Positions 26,397-36,400 of a DNA stretch of 64,000 nt are shown here, in pieces. Location: NCBI RefSeq assembly GCF_000186225.1, contig NC_014933.1:62001-126000 (forward strand), written 5' to 3'. Below the pieces are notes generated by a model. That model was not told where the DNA came from, searched no databases, and worked only from the letters and a program-made list of their open reading frames with translations. This stretch comes from Bacteroides helcogenes P 36-108. GTDB lineage: Bacteria; Bacteroidota; Bacteroidia; Bacteroidales; Bacteroidaceae. Each line of letters begins with the position of its first letter. The first letter of the stretch is position 1. A program made the translations under genes and the position numbers.

Positions 26397-28037
26397 TCAA
26401 TTATAGCCCTCGTTTTGTTTTAACTTGCCATTCGAATTATCCACTTGTTGGGAAGGATAAGGAAATACCATCATATAGTCTTGATATGCAGTCTTATCTT
26501 TATAATCCTCATAATCGGCTACCGTACATGCAGATGCCGGATCCTGACGGTCCTCATAGTGACGTACACTCGGATGGGCATTCAGTTCAGCAGCCGCCAA
26601 TGCTTTGATTTCTGCGTTTCCGGAACGATGCCAACGTTTCAAATCGAATAAATGGTCGGTAAACTCGAACGCAAGTTCACAACGACGTTCATGATATAAA
26701 TCGGTCATTGTAGCAGTACCCGCCAGCAAATTTAAATTGGAACGCTTGCGAATGCGGTTCAAATCGGCAGTAGCCTTGTCTGCCTGTCCGGTCATCAGGT
26801 AAGCCTCTGCACGAAACAGCAGCATCTCTGCAAAACGAATAACAGGAAAGTTGATACGGGCAGTAGGCCAGTCACCATTTGTATTGACATATCCTTTATC
26901 AGCAGCATCGGCATGTTTGAAAGGGTCCATATATTTATTGATCATAAAACCTGACTCAATATCTGAAGTTGACCAAAAAGTACGAGTTTCACCAAATAAC
27001 TGAAATTCTTGTCCATACTCCAGGATAGAGCGTTTCAGACGGTCATTACCTTCGCCATCCTTCAGCATTTCAGCATAAATGTCATAAGACGGCTTATTCT
27101 GTCCCCAACCATTGTATTTTCCCCAGGCTTTATTTTCAAGAATAACGCCCGGAAACTCGGAGCCACCACCGGTAGAACCGCCATTACCCGGAATAGTCCA
27201 CAAATACTCCTTATTCCAAAAGTCAGAGAAATCAGAAGAGAATACTTGGGCATAAGTATCAGCCAAGTCACGGCCATAGGTGCTTTCCAGAGTATTCACC
27301 ATGCTGATGACATTATTCCATTGGGTAGCATCCCAAGTAGCCCAATAAGCATATACCTTTGCCTTGAAAGCTACCGCAGCCGCATCATGCGCACGCCCCC
27401 TGTCGTCAACTCCATATTCTTCGAACTTAGGTAAATACTCTATAGCTTTGTCCATATCCGAAATAATATACGTGTAATCATCTATGACAGATGCCTGCTG
27501 GGGTGGAATGGAATAATATTCATTCTGACTTGCATAATCTTCATAGCGTATGAACGGCACACCTTGCTTGTCTGTACCATAACGGTAAGCTATCAAAAAA
27601 TGTGCCCATCCACGGGTAAAATAAGCTTCGCCAAGACTGCGTTTCTCAATGTCGGTCAAGGTAGTGGAAGCAGCCTTGTCAGTCAATTGCTTGATAACCC
27701 AATTGGAACGAGACATCACTACGTACATCTTATCAAAAACACCACTCAAAGGAGATTCATTTCCTGTATATTTCAACGTTGCAAGAGATGGATAGCTACG
27801 TGTCTTACCCCAGACCACATCACAAGCGCCACCCTGTTCCCAGAACAGTTCACGTCCATAGACTCCTTCCTGATGGAAACGTTCGTACAAAGCATCCACA
27901 GCATCAATAGCCTGTTGGTCATTCGTAAAGTAAGTGGTGATGGTAGCATCTCCTTCGGGCTGCACATCAAGGAACTCACTGCACGAGCTCAGAAGCAATG
28001 CAGAAGACATTGCAATATATATTATATTCTTTTTCAT
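26397..28037 (-). CDS. SusD/RagB-family glycan-binding lipoprotein
   Basis: The protein has 546 residues from the ATG at 28037. That start has a purine-rich AAAGGAAAG upstream and opens a clean lipoprotein signal MKKNIIYIAMSSALLLSSC19; an ATG at 28055 is a less likely alternative. SusD marks are SEFLDVQPEGDATITTYF near the start, RSYFTRGWAHF-type helices (here GEAYFTRGWAHFLIAYRYG), FPVIRFAEMLLFRAEAYLMT, DLNRIRKRSN and HERRCELAFEFTDHLFDLKRW. It binds glycan at the cell surface over its SusC partner, whose gene ends 21 bp upstream. It is the last gene before the strong terminator. Confidence 0.95.
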   Translation of the reverse strand: MKKNIIYIAMSSALLLSSCSEFLDVQPEGDATITTYFTNDQQAIDAVDALYERFHQEGVYGRELFWEQGGACDVVWGKTRSYPSLATLKYTGNESPLSGVFDKMYVVMSRSNWVIKQLTDKAASTTLTDIEKRSLGEAYFTRGWAHFLIAYRYGTDKQGVPFIRYEDYASQNEYYSIPPQQASVIDDYTYIISDMDKAIEYLPKFEEYGVDDRGRAHDAAAVAFKAKVYAYWATWDATQWNNVISMVNTLESTYGRDLADTYAQVFSSDFSDFWNKEYLWTIPGNGGSTGGGSEFPGVILENKAWGKYNGWGQNKPSYDIYAEMLKDGEGNDRLKRSILEYGQEFQLFGETRTFWSTSDIESGFMINKYMDPFKHADAADKGYVNTNGDWPTARINFPVIRFAEMLLFRAEAYLMTGQADKATADLNRIRKRSNLNLLAGTATMTDLYHERRCELAFEFTDHLFDLKRWHRSGNAEIKALAAAELNAHPSVRHYEDRQDPASACTVADYEDYKDKTAYQDYMMVFPYPSQQVDNSNGKLKQNEGYN

Positions 28038-28058
28038 AACATTCTTTCCTTTCATAAA

Positions 28059-31000
28059 TTAGTAAGTCAATTTTACGCCAACAGAAAATACACGCGATAT
28101 AGGATATTTCATGGCATCCCAGCCACCACACTCAGGATCCATACCCGAATAACCGGTAAAGGTAGCCAAATTCTCGCCACTGAGATATACAGACATACGG
28201 CTGTTACGTTCATTCAGATGAGACCACTTGCGAAGCACATCTGTCAAGTCATAAGAAAGGGTGACATTCTTCAAACGGAGATAAGAAGCATCTTCCAAAT
28301 ACCAATCAGACGCTGTGCTGAAGTTTCCATTCGGATCATTCTTTGAGAGGCGGGGAATATCGGATCCTGTATTCGTAGGACTCCATGCATTCAATATCTC
28401 ATTGGAACGATTAAAGTTACCTTCTACATCACTCAGCAACATATACTTACCCACATAGGCAGCTTGTGCACCACCTACACCTTGAAGCATGGCACTGAAG
28501 GAAAACTTCTTATAACTAAAGCCCAATGTCAAAGCAAATGTGGTTTCAGGTGTAGCATTACCCATGTATTGACGGTCAGCGTCCGTAATCTTGCCATCAC
28601 CGTTGGCATCTACAAATTTCAAGTCGCCTGCCTTAGCATTCGGTTGAATACCCACCCATTCTTTCGTACCATCAGAATTGGTCACATAAGCCCCATGCTC
28701 CTTATTCCAGGCAGCAGCCTCTGCATCACTTTGGAAGATACCGTCTGTCTTAACCAGGTAGTAAGAGTTCAAAGGTTCACCCTCGGCAGTCTGATAGATG
28801 TAGGGAACGCCACGAAAACTCTTGCTGTTCGTCCAAACGCCCGAAGTTCCATCCGCATTTTTCAAGCCGATGTCCGAGACCTTATTTTTAAGGTAAGAAA
28901 AGTTGCCCGTTACGAAATAAGAGAAGTCTTTGTTGACTCTATCATTCCAACTAAGCTGTGCCTCAAATCCCCGATTACGGACTTCACCTTGATTGACTAC
29001 CAAAGGATTCAGCCCCATAGTAGTAGGCCACTCCATTTCCCGTTCCTGAATCAAGTTAAAAGTACGTTTATCAAAATAATCCAAAGATACAGACAAACGG
29101 TTCTTGAACAACTCCATATCCAAGCCCAAGTCATATTGTTCTGATGTCTCCCAAGTCAAGGCAGAATTCAAAGCCTTATAGTTATAAACGAGGTTACCCC
29201 AAGTAAGCCCCGACTCCACACCATACTGCGCAGATTCAGACCAAAAAGTTTTTCCCAGCAACGGTGATTTATAATTATAGGATATGGAACCCAGATTACC
29301 GATGCGTCCCCAAGATGCGCGCAATTTCAACAAGCTGATAAAGTCACTTTTCTTAAAGAACTTCTCATTAGAGATTTTCCAGCCCAATGTCACTGCAGGA
29401 AAGTCACCGCTATTGTTCTCTTTAGGTAAACGACCCGCATAATCGCGACGCCATGAAGCAGTCACAAAATAACGGTCATTATAAGAATACGCCAAACGGG
29501 CAATCAATGACACATTGGCGTCAGGGCCGGTCAGATAATCAGTGGCCTGAGTAGTTCCCGCATAAGCAAGATATTGCAGATAGGTTGATTCATCAGCCAG
29601 GTCTTTGCCTGTTACTTCCAGTCCGCGACGGCTATAATGATCGGCAGTAGTAGAAAACAAAGCTCCGATCGTATGTTCGCCAAATGTATGGTCATAGGTC
29701 AAAGTATTTTCCGTTTTCCAGGCATCGGCACGATAGGTCGTTTCCGTCAAAGAGTTTGATAAAGCCGGCTTACCTACCTCGTCACGGATGGGATTGAAGT
29801 TCTTATATAAATTACTATTCAAATTATAAGTGAAACGACTGGTGAACTTCAGTCCCGGAACCACATTAGCAATCTCCAGACTGGTGGTGCTCCAAATATC
29901 GCTGGTTTTATTATATCTATTTTCAGCCTCCAACAAACGAACAGGATTCACGGCGTCACCATGAATATCCGCAAAATTGGAGCCATACTTGGCAATATAA
30001 GCCGGATCTTCGGTAGTGGTTCCTCCGTAACTTCCATCAAGTTCATTATAAATAGAAGCGCTGGCAGGCATATAAATGGCAGAAATGATAGGGCCTGTAT
30101 AACCATCATTATCCGTATCTTTAGAACGTGATTCCGTGTTTTTCCAAACAAAGTCTTCACTGATAGTCACCCACTTGTTCAGTTTCATCTTTCCATTGTA
30201 GCGCAAAGATAAATTCTTGTTAAAAGTATTGATCAGCACACCTTCATCATTGTCATAGGCAAAGGAAATACGACTGTTGTAATTGTCTGCACCTACATTC
30301 AGGGCAACATTATGACGTTGGTAGAAAGCAGTACGGAAAATGGCATCCATCCAGTCCGTACGGGTAGTGCCCACCCACGGATTTTTGGTAACATCCCAAC
30401 CGGTGGGCAAAGTCATACCGGCATTGGCATAAGACTGTTTACGCATCTCTATCTGCTGCTCCGCATTCAGAGGCTCAATCAGGTTGGCAGCCTGACGAAT
30501 GCCGAAAGTGCCATCGTAAACCAAAGCAGGCGCTCCTTCTTTGGCTTTCTTCGTTGTAACCAAAACTACACCTCCCGCACCGGATTGAGCGCCATAGATG
30601 GCTGCCGATGCGGCATCTTTCAAGACAACGATGCTTTCAATATCGTTCATAGAAGCTATGGGAGCACCGGGAACACCATCTACCACCCACAATACATCAT
30701 CTTTTGCCGAACCCTGCCCACGAATAACGATATTCGGAGAAGAAGTAGGATCGCCTCCATCCGACTGAATGGTAACTCCCGGCAACTGCCCCTGCAGCAT
30801 ACTTTCAGTAGAAGTCACAGGACGCACAGCCAACTCGTCGGCATTACTTACCACACCTACGGAAGCAGACAAGTCTTGCTTGCGTGCACTCGCACCATAA
30901 CCCAGCACCACCACTTCTTCCAACAGTTCGGTATCTTCCTTCATTATTACCGTCAAAGCCTTTCCTGTAACCGTGACCTCCTGATTCGTGAAGCCTACAA

Positions 31001-31238
31001 AACTGATAACCAGAACAGCATTCTTCGCCGCCTGCAATTCAAATTTACCGTCAATGTCTGTAACCACTCCAACGGTAGTTCCTTTCACCAAGACATTGGC
31101 GCCAATAATCGGTTCACCGATTTGATCTTTCACTGTTCCTTTCACTGAAATCTGCTGTGCAAAAGCACCAACCGACAAGAACAGCCCTAAAATCAGGGTA
31201 AGAATCGTTCGATAGATTCTAAGATTTGTTCGTTTCAT
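28059..31238 (-). CDS. SusC/RagA-family TonB-dependent outer-membrane transporter
   Basis: The protein has 1059 residues from the ATG at 31238, which begins the signal peptide (TILTLILGLFLSVGAFAQ). Domain order is carboxypeptidase-D-like regulatory domain (about 30-105), TonB-box-like EEVVVLGYG near 110, plug (about 120-225, LQGQLPGVTIQS and IVVLKDAASAAIYGAQSGAGG), then the beta barrel ending VFSVGVKLTY. It carries glycan fragments into the periplasm with TonB/ExbBD energy. No STN domain is present, which agrees with control by a soluble regulator rather than an ECF sigma/anti-sigma pair. I find no minus-7 box in the 137 bp upstream, so it is probably read from the ROK promoter. Confidence 0.95.
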   Translation of the reverse strand: MKRTNLRIYRTILTLILGLFLSVGAFAQQISVKGTVKDQIGEPIIGANVLVKGTTVGVVTDIDGKFELQAAKNAVLVISFVGFTNQEVTVTGKALTVIMKEDTELLEEVVVLGYGASARKQDLSASVGVVSNADELAVRPVTSTESMLQGQLPGVTIQSDGGDPTSSPNIVIRGQGSAKDDVLWVVDGVPGAPIASMNDIESIVVLKDAASAAIYGAQSGAGGVVLVTTKKAKEGAPALVYDGTFGIRQAANLIEPLNAEQQIEMRKQSYANAGMTLPTGWDVTKNPWVGTTRTDWMDAIFRTAFYQRHNVALNVGADNYNSRISFAYDNDEGVLINTFNKNLSLRYNGKMKLNKWVTISEDFVWKNTESRSKDTDNDGYTGPIISAIYMPASASIYNELDGSYGGTTTEDPAYIAKYGSNFADIHGDAVNPVRLLEAENRYNKTSDIWSTTSLEIANVVPGLKFTSRFTYNLNSNLYKNFNPIRDEVGKPALSNSLTETTYRADAWKTENTLTYDHTFGEHTIGALFSTTADHYSRRGLEVTGKDLADESTYLQYLAYAGTTQATDYLTGPDANVSLIARLAYSYNDRYFVTASWRRDYAGRLPKENNSGDFPAVTLGWKISNEKFFKKSDFISLLKLRASWGRIGNLGSISYNYKSPLLGKTFWSESAQYGVESGLTWGNLVYNYKALNSALTWETSEQYDLGLDMELFKNRLSVSLDYFDKRTFNLIQEREMEWPTTMGLNPLVVNQGEVRNRGFEAQLSWNDRVNKDFSYFVTGNFSYLKNKVSDIGLKNADGTSGVWTNSKSFRGVPYIYQTAEGEPLNSYYLVKTDGIFQSDAEAAAWNKEHGAYVTNSDGTKEWVGIQPNAKAGDLKFVDANGDGKITDADRQYMGNATPETTFALTLGFSYKKFSFSAMLQGVGGAQAAYVGKYMLLSDVEGNFNRSNEILNAWSPTNTGSDIPRLSKNDPNGNFSTASDWYLEDASYLRLKNVTLSYDLTDVLRKWSHLNERNSRMSVYLSGENLATFTGYSGMDPECGGWDAMKYPISRVFSVGVKLTY

Positions 31239-31375
31239 GCATGTAAATTTTAAGTTTATAATATTATACAATCACATTATAGTTTAAAAAACAGCAAAGT
31301 TCATAAAACTACATTACAACTGCATTACAAAGGTTTTTCGTTTATTTTAAGATAAAAATCAGTGTAACTTTAGAT

Positions 31376-32203
31376 TCAGTTATCCAGCAAAGCAGAAGCT
31401 CCCAGCAAACTAATATCTTCTTTTTGAGATGGAATCACTTTCAACTCATCCAAGATGACTTTGTAAGGAAAGTCTTTCATTTCACCTTCCATCGTCTCTC
31501 TGAAGAAAGGAAAAGCCGACACAATGCCTCCGCCTAAAACAATAGCTTGAGGAGCATAGGCAAAAAGGATTACTTTTACCAGATTGCCCAGATGCAGCCC
31601 GAATTCTTTCCAGATTTTCAATGCGGCTTGGTTTCCTTTCTCCGCTTTTTCGGCTGCCGCTGCTCCCGTCGTATCATATCGCTTAAAGAAGAAACTGCTG
31701 CAATAATGTTCAAAATCAGTATCCTGATATGGGAACGACCCTATCTCACCGGCTCCCATGTATTGTCCGCAATACAAACGACGATTCACAATAACTCCTG
31801 CTCCGATACCTGTTCCAATGGTAACACCCACCATATTGGCGTATGGCTTACCTTCACCGAACAGGCTTTCACCCAAAGCGAAACAATTAGAATCGTTATT
31901 AATGGCAACCGGCACTCCAAACTTCTTCTCCAAAATCGCTTTCAAATGAATTTCTTTCCAGGAAGAAATATTCGCCACATTATATACTATCCCTTTTTCC
32001 GGATCAACAATGGAAGGAACACCTATTCCGATGCCATTCACCTGTTCATTCATCATGCCTTCAATCAGTTGGAAAAGCTGACTAAGTACCGCAGAAGCAT
32101 CCTGCTGCGCCAGGCAAGCTATTGACATTTTGTTCAGACACCTGGCATTTTCCACTTGGGCAATCCTTATATTGGTTCCTCCTAAATCAATTGCGAGTTT
32201 CAT
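31376..32203 (-). CDS. ROK-family sugar kinase
   Basis: The protein has 275 residues, on the short side for ROK. It shows the ATP-binding start MKLAIDLGGTNIRIAQ, INNDSNCFALGES with the catalytic-site Asn-Asp, GVTIGTGIGAGVIVN and GAGEIGSFPY. The usual zinc motif CxCGxxGCxE after the GEIGH signature is missing: here the His is Ser (GEIGS) and only HYCSS follows. It is therefore a zinc-less branch. Likely substrates are a hexose such as mannose, or an N-acetylhexosamine, released by the PUL enzymes. It is the first gene of the susCD operon and has the operator-promoter element shared with the PI-PLC gene. Confidence 0.87.
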   Translation of the reverse strand: MKLAIDLGGTNIRIAQVENARCLNKMSIACLAQQDASAVLSQLFQLIEGMMNEQVNGIGIGVPSIVDPEKGIVYNVANISSWKEIHLKAILEKKFGVPVAINNDSNCFALGESLFGEGKPYANMVGVTIGTGIGAGVIVNRRLYCGQYMGAGEIGSFPYQDTDFEHYCSSFFFKRYDTTGAAAAEKAEKGNQAALKIWKEFGLHLGNLVKVILFAYAPQAIVLGGGIVSAFPFFRETMEGEMKDFPYKVILDELKVIPSQKEDISLLGASALLDN

Positions 32204-32237
32204 GATATATTCTTTCTTTAAAGGATTTTTGTCGGAG

Positions 32238-32305
32238 CAAAAATAAAGGAATCCCCACCCTTCGGCATTCCCTTTTGCGCATTTAAATCTTCTTTTTGCG
32301 CAAAC
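32238..32305 (-). promoter_or_regulatory. ROK-susCD promoter with paired TGCGC operator
   Basis: The minus-7 box TATTTTTG lies at 32245-32238 with no good minus-33. Upstream are two half-sites, TGCGCA at 32276-32281 and TGCGCA inside the palindrome TTTGCGCAAA at 32295-32304, 21 bp apart. The near half-site begins 31 bp from the end of the minus-7 box. The weak minus-33 and the operator position suggest a class II activator. The same arrangement recurs at 33318-33385. Confidence 0.7.
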
Positions 32306-32332
32306 ATGTCTAATCGTCCCCGAAAACTAAAA

Positions 32333-33286
32333 TCACATTTCTGCGAAATTACTGCCTATCAAGTTCTCCACCAATGCATTCCCTCCCGGAGCATCGACAA
32401 AATCGATGAACACAATGCCATAGTTCCGCCTGCCCGCCCTCTCTATATAATCCGCCACCGGTTTATTTATCTTCTCAGCAAAAGTGCGGGGAGTCCCCAA
32501 AGGCAATCCTGTGGCACTCACAAAAGAAATTCCCCACCTGCACAAAGAGGCCGACTCACCGGATACCCTCTCGAAATTGCAGATGCAGGCGTCAATTTTT
32601 CTATCAGCTTCTTTGTCCGACTGATATTGATACTCGTCCTGAAGCAAGACATACCCCTCTCGGCCCCTCTTGTCACGAAGCGTCAGTAAGCAAGAGCAAT
32701 TATCTTTCCAACCGATGCAGGCAGCTCCCGGATAATTATTCATCGCAGAGTCTCTGTGCAAAAAAAGAATTTTCCCACGACATTCTTTCAGTCTCAGTTC
32801 CGGACGAAAATCTGCAATAAAATAAGGTTGATATACAGAATCACGCAAAGAAGCGGACAGCAGGGAAGCATAGTCCCGCAATGCCCCACCCTCTTTCTTC
32901 AGCGACACAATCAGAGTTTCAGAAGGATGTGCCCGTAAAAAAGCCACGAAAACCGGCAACACATCTTCTTCCCAATAAATGCGTTGGAACACATGGCTAT
33001 GAAATATTCCTAACTTACCTTCCCTCTCCTGTAATCTGATATCAAAAGCGCGGATGCCCTGTGCCAACTGCTCCGAGATACCCACACCCTGTGTCTGCAA
33101 AAAGGGACCACCAGTCATAGCTCCACTATCGTGCGTGCCGGGAATAGAGAGCCTACATAGCAAGGCGGTATCCTGGACACCCTTCATCCATTCCGTTCTG
33201 TCCGCATTATCGGCCCGCAGTGTCGAGAATGATGTCAGCACCATTAAAGACACTGCACAAAGAAAAACCGTTATCTTCTGTTTCAT
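32333..33286 (-). CDS. PI-PLC X-domain phosphodiesterase, exported
   Basis: The protein has 317 residues from the ATG at 33286, which starts a signal peptide (TVFLCAVSLMVLTSFST). The X-domain marks of bacterial phosphatidylinositol-specific phospholipase C are clear: LSIPGTHDSGA with H52 and D53, GIRAFDIRLQ with R84, and IFHSHVF with H96/H98. These correspond to H32, R69 and H82 of the Bacillus enzyme. A late IVFIDFVD may supply the acid. The family cleaves phosphatidylinositol, and in some members GPI anchors, between the phosphate and the lipid, giving a cyclic inositol phosphate. Size is close to the Bacillus enzyme. It has its own promoter with the same operator as the ROK-susCD operon 1 kb away. 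Related X-domain proteins with other substrates exist. Confidence 0.88.
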   Translation of the reverse strand: MKQKITVFLCAVSLMVLTSFSTLRADNADRTEWMKGVQDTALLCRLSIPGTHDSGAMTGGPFLQTQGVGISEQLAQGIRAFDIRLQEREGKLGIFHSHVFQRIYWEEDVLPVFVAFLRAHPSETLIVSLKKEGGALRDYASLLSASLRDSVYQPYFIADFRPELRLKECRGKILFLHRDSAMNNYPGAACIGWKDNCSCLLTLRDKRGREGYVLLQDEYQYQSDKEADRKIDACICNFERVSGESASLCRWGISFVSATGLPLGTPRTFAEKINKPVADYIERAGRRNYGIVFIDFVDAPGGNALVENLIGSNFAEM

Positions 33287-33317
33287 AGTCATCTGTACTA
33301 AAAATTTTACGCACATA

Positions 33318-33385
33318 CAAAAGTAGCGATGTCATTCTCATACGACACCTCCTAATGCGCTTTTTATTCTTCATTTTGCGCAAAT
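33318..33385 (-). promoter_or_regulatory. PI-PLC promoter with paired TGCGC operator
   Basis: The minus-7 box TACTTTTG is at 33325-33318, with no TTTG at minus-33. TGCGC at 33356-33360 and TGCGCA in TTTTGCGCAAA at 33374-33384 are 21 bp apart. The near half-site starts 31 bp from the end of the minus-7 box, exactly as at the ROK promoter. About three quarters of the roughly 40 positions spanning the pair are identical between the two copies. Confidence 0.7.
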
Positions 33386-33404
33386 CATGACTATGCCATG
33401 CCCG

Positions 33405-36400
33405 TTATGTCAGTTCCGGTTTAATTCCTATGGCCTCAAGCTCTTTCAGTTCTTCCCCTCCCCAATAAGTACTTAGGTTGAGCCCGATAAGGGTAGGCTT
33501 CATGTTATGTATGCGTTTCAGTACCGGTTTTCTTGCCGCAGGTATCACCTCGCATCGCAATACTCCGGTAGTTTCCACCACTGAGGCAAAATCTCCTTTA
33601 GCCAACATATTGCCATCTTTCAAGCACTCTATATCATCCATACGGTAGGCCGGCCGCTGTTGCACATCACTCATTATTGTGAGCAGTGCATCATCCTTAT
33701 GCGCCGGGCAAGAAAAGACCAACCTGTCTTGTCCATATCTTTTATATTCCTTATCGAGCTTCTTATCCAGCAAATCGGCCATAGAGACTCTGACAATGCG
33801 TCCGCTTTCAAACACGTTTATCAGATAACCGTCCGATTCATCCTCATGGATAGCCATAGACAGCAATACATCATTACGCCAGCACTCATCCTGCGTCATC
33901 AAATAGCCGTTTTCGGAAAGCAGATGCAAATAGCGCACCGTACTCACCCCAAACCCATCCATCCAACTATGCGTGGCATTGGCACGTATCAATCCCGTTG
34001 CTATCTCCCCCGCCTCGGAAGCCTTCTTCACAACAGGCTTTTCTTCCGGCATATCTGCTTTTTCGGGAGATGCCTCTATCGTCTCTGAAAGTATCTCAAG
34101 CGGCATTGCGACAGCCCCGGCATCTTCCGGCTGAGGTAAAAGTTCTTCCGTACCGCACTTACTCTTCAAGAAAGCATTCAACGCATCTCCTTGCAAAGAC
34201 CAGGTGGAAGATCCTTGCCTTTGATAGCAGACACCGTCACACATCACCGGATGAAGACAAGGTTTTATATCCATCGCATAGACCTGCTTCTTGCCTGCCA
34301 ACGGATAAGAAACGGTAATCTTAGCATTAGCCTCCATGCCCAAATAGCGCACCACGCTATTACGGACATGTAAGTCGAATTTGTCCAAACTTCCGTTGAA
34401 GTAGGCAATATCTGCATCCAGACCGCTTGCCACACCCTCATCATTCACTCCCAAATAGAGTGTGCCGCCATCAGCGTTTAGGAAACCGCAGATAACAGAC
34501 ATGATTTCTTGTGTCTGCTTAGGGAGATTTGCCCTCATACCCTTTTCCGGCGAATAGACAATAGATGTCTTGAATTCCACATTCTGCCCTTCACTTCCAA
34601 ACGAATAGAACACATGCTTGCCGACGTCCATATTCAAGATATCATAGATTTTCGCACAGATAGCATCTTGCTGCCCGTCCATAGAAGAGGCTTCCAATAA
34701 ATTATAGGCAAGTACCAGTTTCGCCAACTTCACCCGCCTCTCATTGCCTCCCTGTTGCAGCACTTTCCAGAGGAAGTTGTTCTGTGCCGAACTGTCAAGA
34801 CTGCCCAGCACCAACATATCCAGCATGTCTGACTGAAGCAAGGGATAGCTCGGCAGCAAATCATGACAAGCCTGGTTTCGCATTTTCAGTTCCTTCATAT
34901 CCATCTGCCCGTTGACGGCAAACTGCTGGAGCATCTGCAGCAGCCTCATCCGTTCCAAGAAAGATTTTCCTAATTCTTCTTTATCCAGCAAGATGGCCAA
35001 TATCCTTGCAAAACCGAGATAATTGTAGGTCTTTACATAATTTTCTTCAAGCATTGCCACACGGTCAATGATATGCATCAGCTCGCAGACAGAAGATTTA
35101 TCCATTTCATTGTCTTCCCTCCGGGCAGGCATTTCTTCTTCCACCGCTTCTTCATATACCTGCTCGTCCGCATAGCTATAAATCAAATTGGCAAAAGCAT
35201 CCGCTATAATAAAAGTGGGCGCAGTCTGTCGCAAGAAGTCCGCCATGACAGCTCCTGATGTACGCACTTCATTAATCTCCGCTTCAAGGAAATCGCCCTG
35301 TCTCAATTCTACGCTTCCGGGAAGTATGGGTATGAAAAGACCGTAACCATAATTGCAGATACAAAAATAATGATACTTCTGAACCTCGGCCACCACACAT
35401 GTCACAATCTCGCCCACATATACACTTTGATAAATAAACGTATCCAGCAATTCTACCAACCGGAAATTAAATCCGCCATCTTTTCGCCGGCTCTGCACCA
35501 CTGCCTGAAACAAATAGGGCTTTCCCGAATCGGATGTAAAAGCCCCTACATCCGTACGCAGGCCATAGCGCACTATATTGTTCGTGCAAAGAACTCCTTC
35601 CCCCTCATACATATCATCCTCTATCCGGCACAAGAAATAATTGGGATTACGAGATTCTTGTTTCACGACTCTTATCCTCACCTTGTCGCCTATTTCAGGC
35701 ATCACCTTACGTACCCCCGGCCTGAAAGCCAGTACATCCGTACCATCGAACAACTCCTGTTCCGCATTTCTCCACAATTGCTGATAGGGAGCCAGGTCCT
35801 TGGTTCCCGAAGACACACTCCGATTATTCACACCGGACAACTGCACCTGCAAGTGATGCCAAGGCAGCAACCCCTCGGAGATGCAAGGCCATTGCTTTTT
35901 CACCTTCTTGGCAGTACGCAGACTTATGTCACCATCTTTTATGCAGAGCTGCACCTGCCTGTCTTCATACACACGTTCTGCCATACCTTCCCGACCATCG
36001 GCCAGAGGATAAGACAGGCGGACTATGAGCATGGCAAGCTCCCTGACATCTTTCCATTCAAATTCCAGCTTCGGGCACTCATCGTTTGCGATAATGCCAA
36101 AAGCCTTCTCCAGCAACAAGGAAGATGAACTTTCTTTCAAAAAAGTGAGATAACGGTATAGCCTTGCACGTTTCAATCGCCACTTACACCGATCTTCTTC
36201 CCGCACCAGCAGCAAAAGAACAGCCAGTGACATGACCGTGCTTCTCACGAGCGATGCCTCTTCTTCGCTTTCTATACCACCCATGCGGTCAATATAGCCG
36301 CTATGCTCGTCAATATACAGACTGAGAGACTTAATAAATACATCCCGATAGGGCTCGTAAATCCGCAGTGCGGAAGGTCCTCCGATAATTACATCAAGAA

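Noticed and set aside
14300..33286. Classical starch-type Sus locus
   Set aside because: There is no GH13 or GH97 enzyme and no SusR-type regulator; the enzyme set is for mannosides, hexosamine and phosphoesters.
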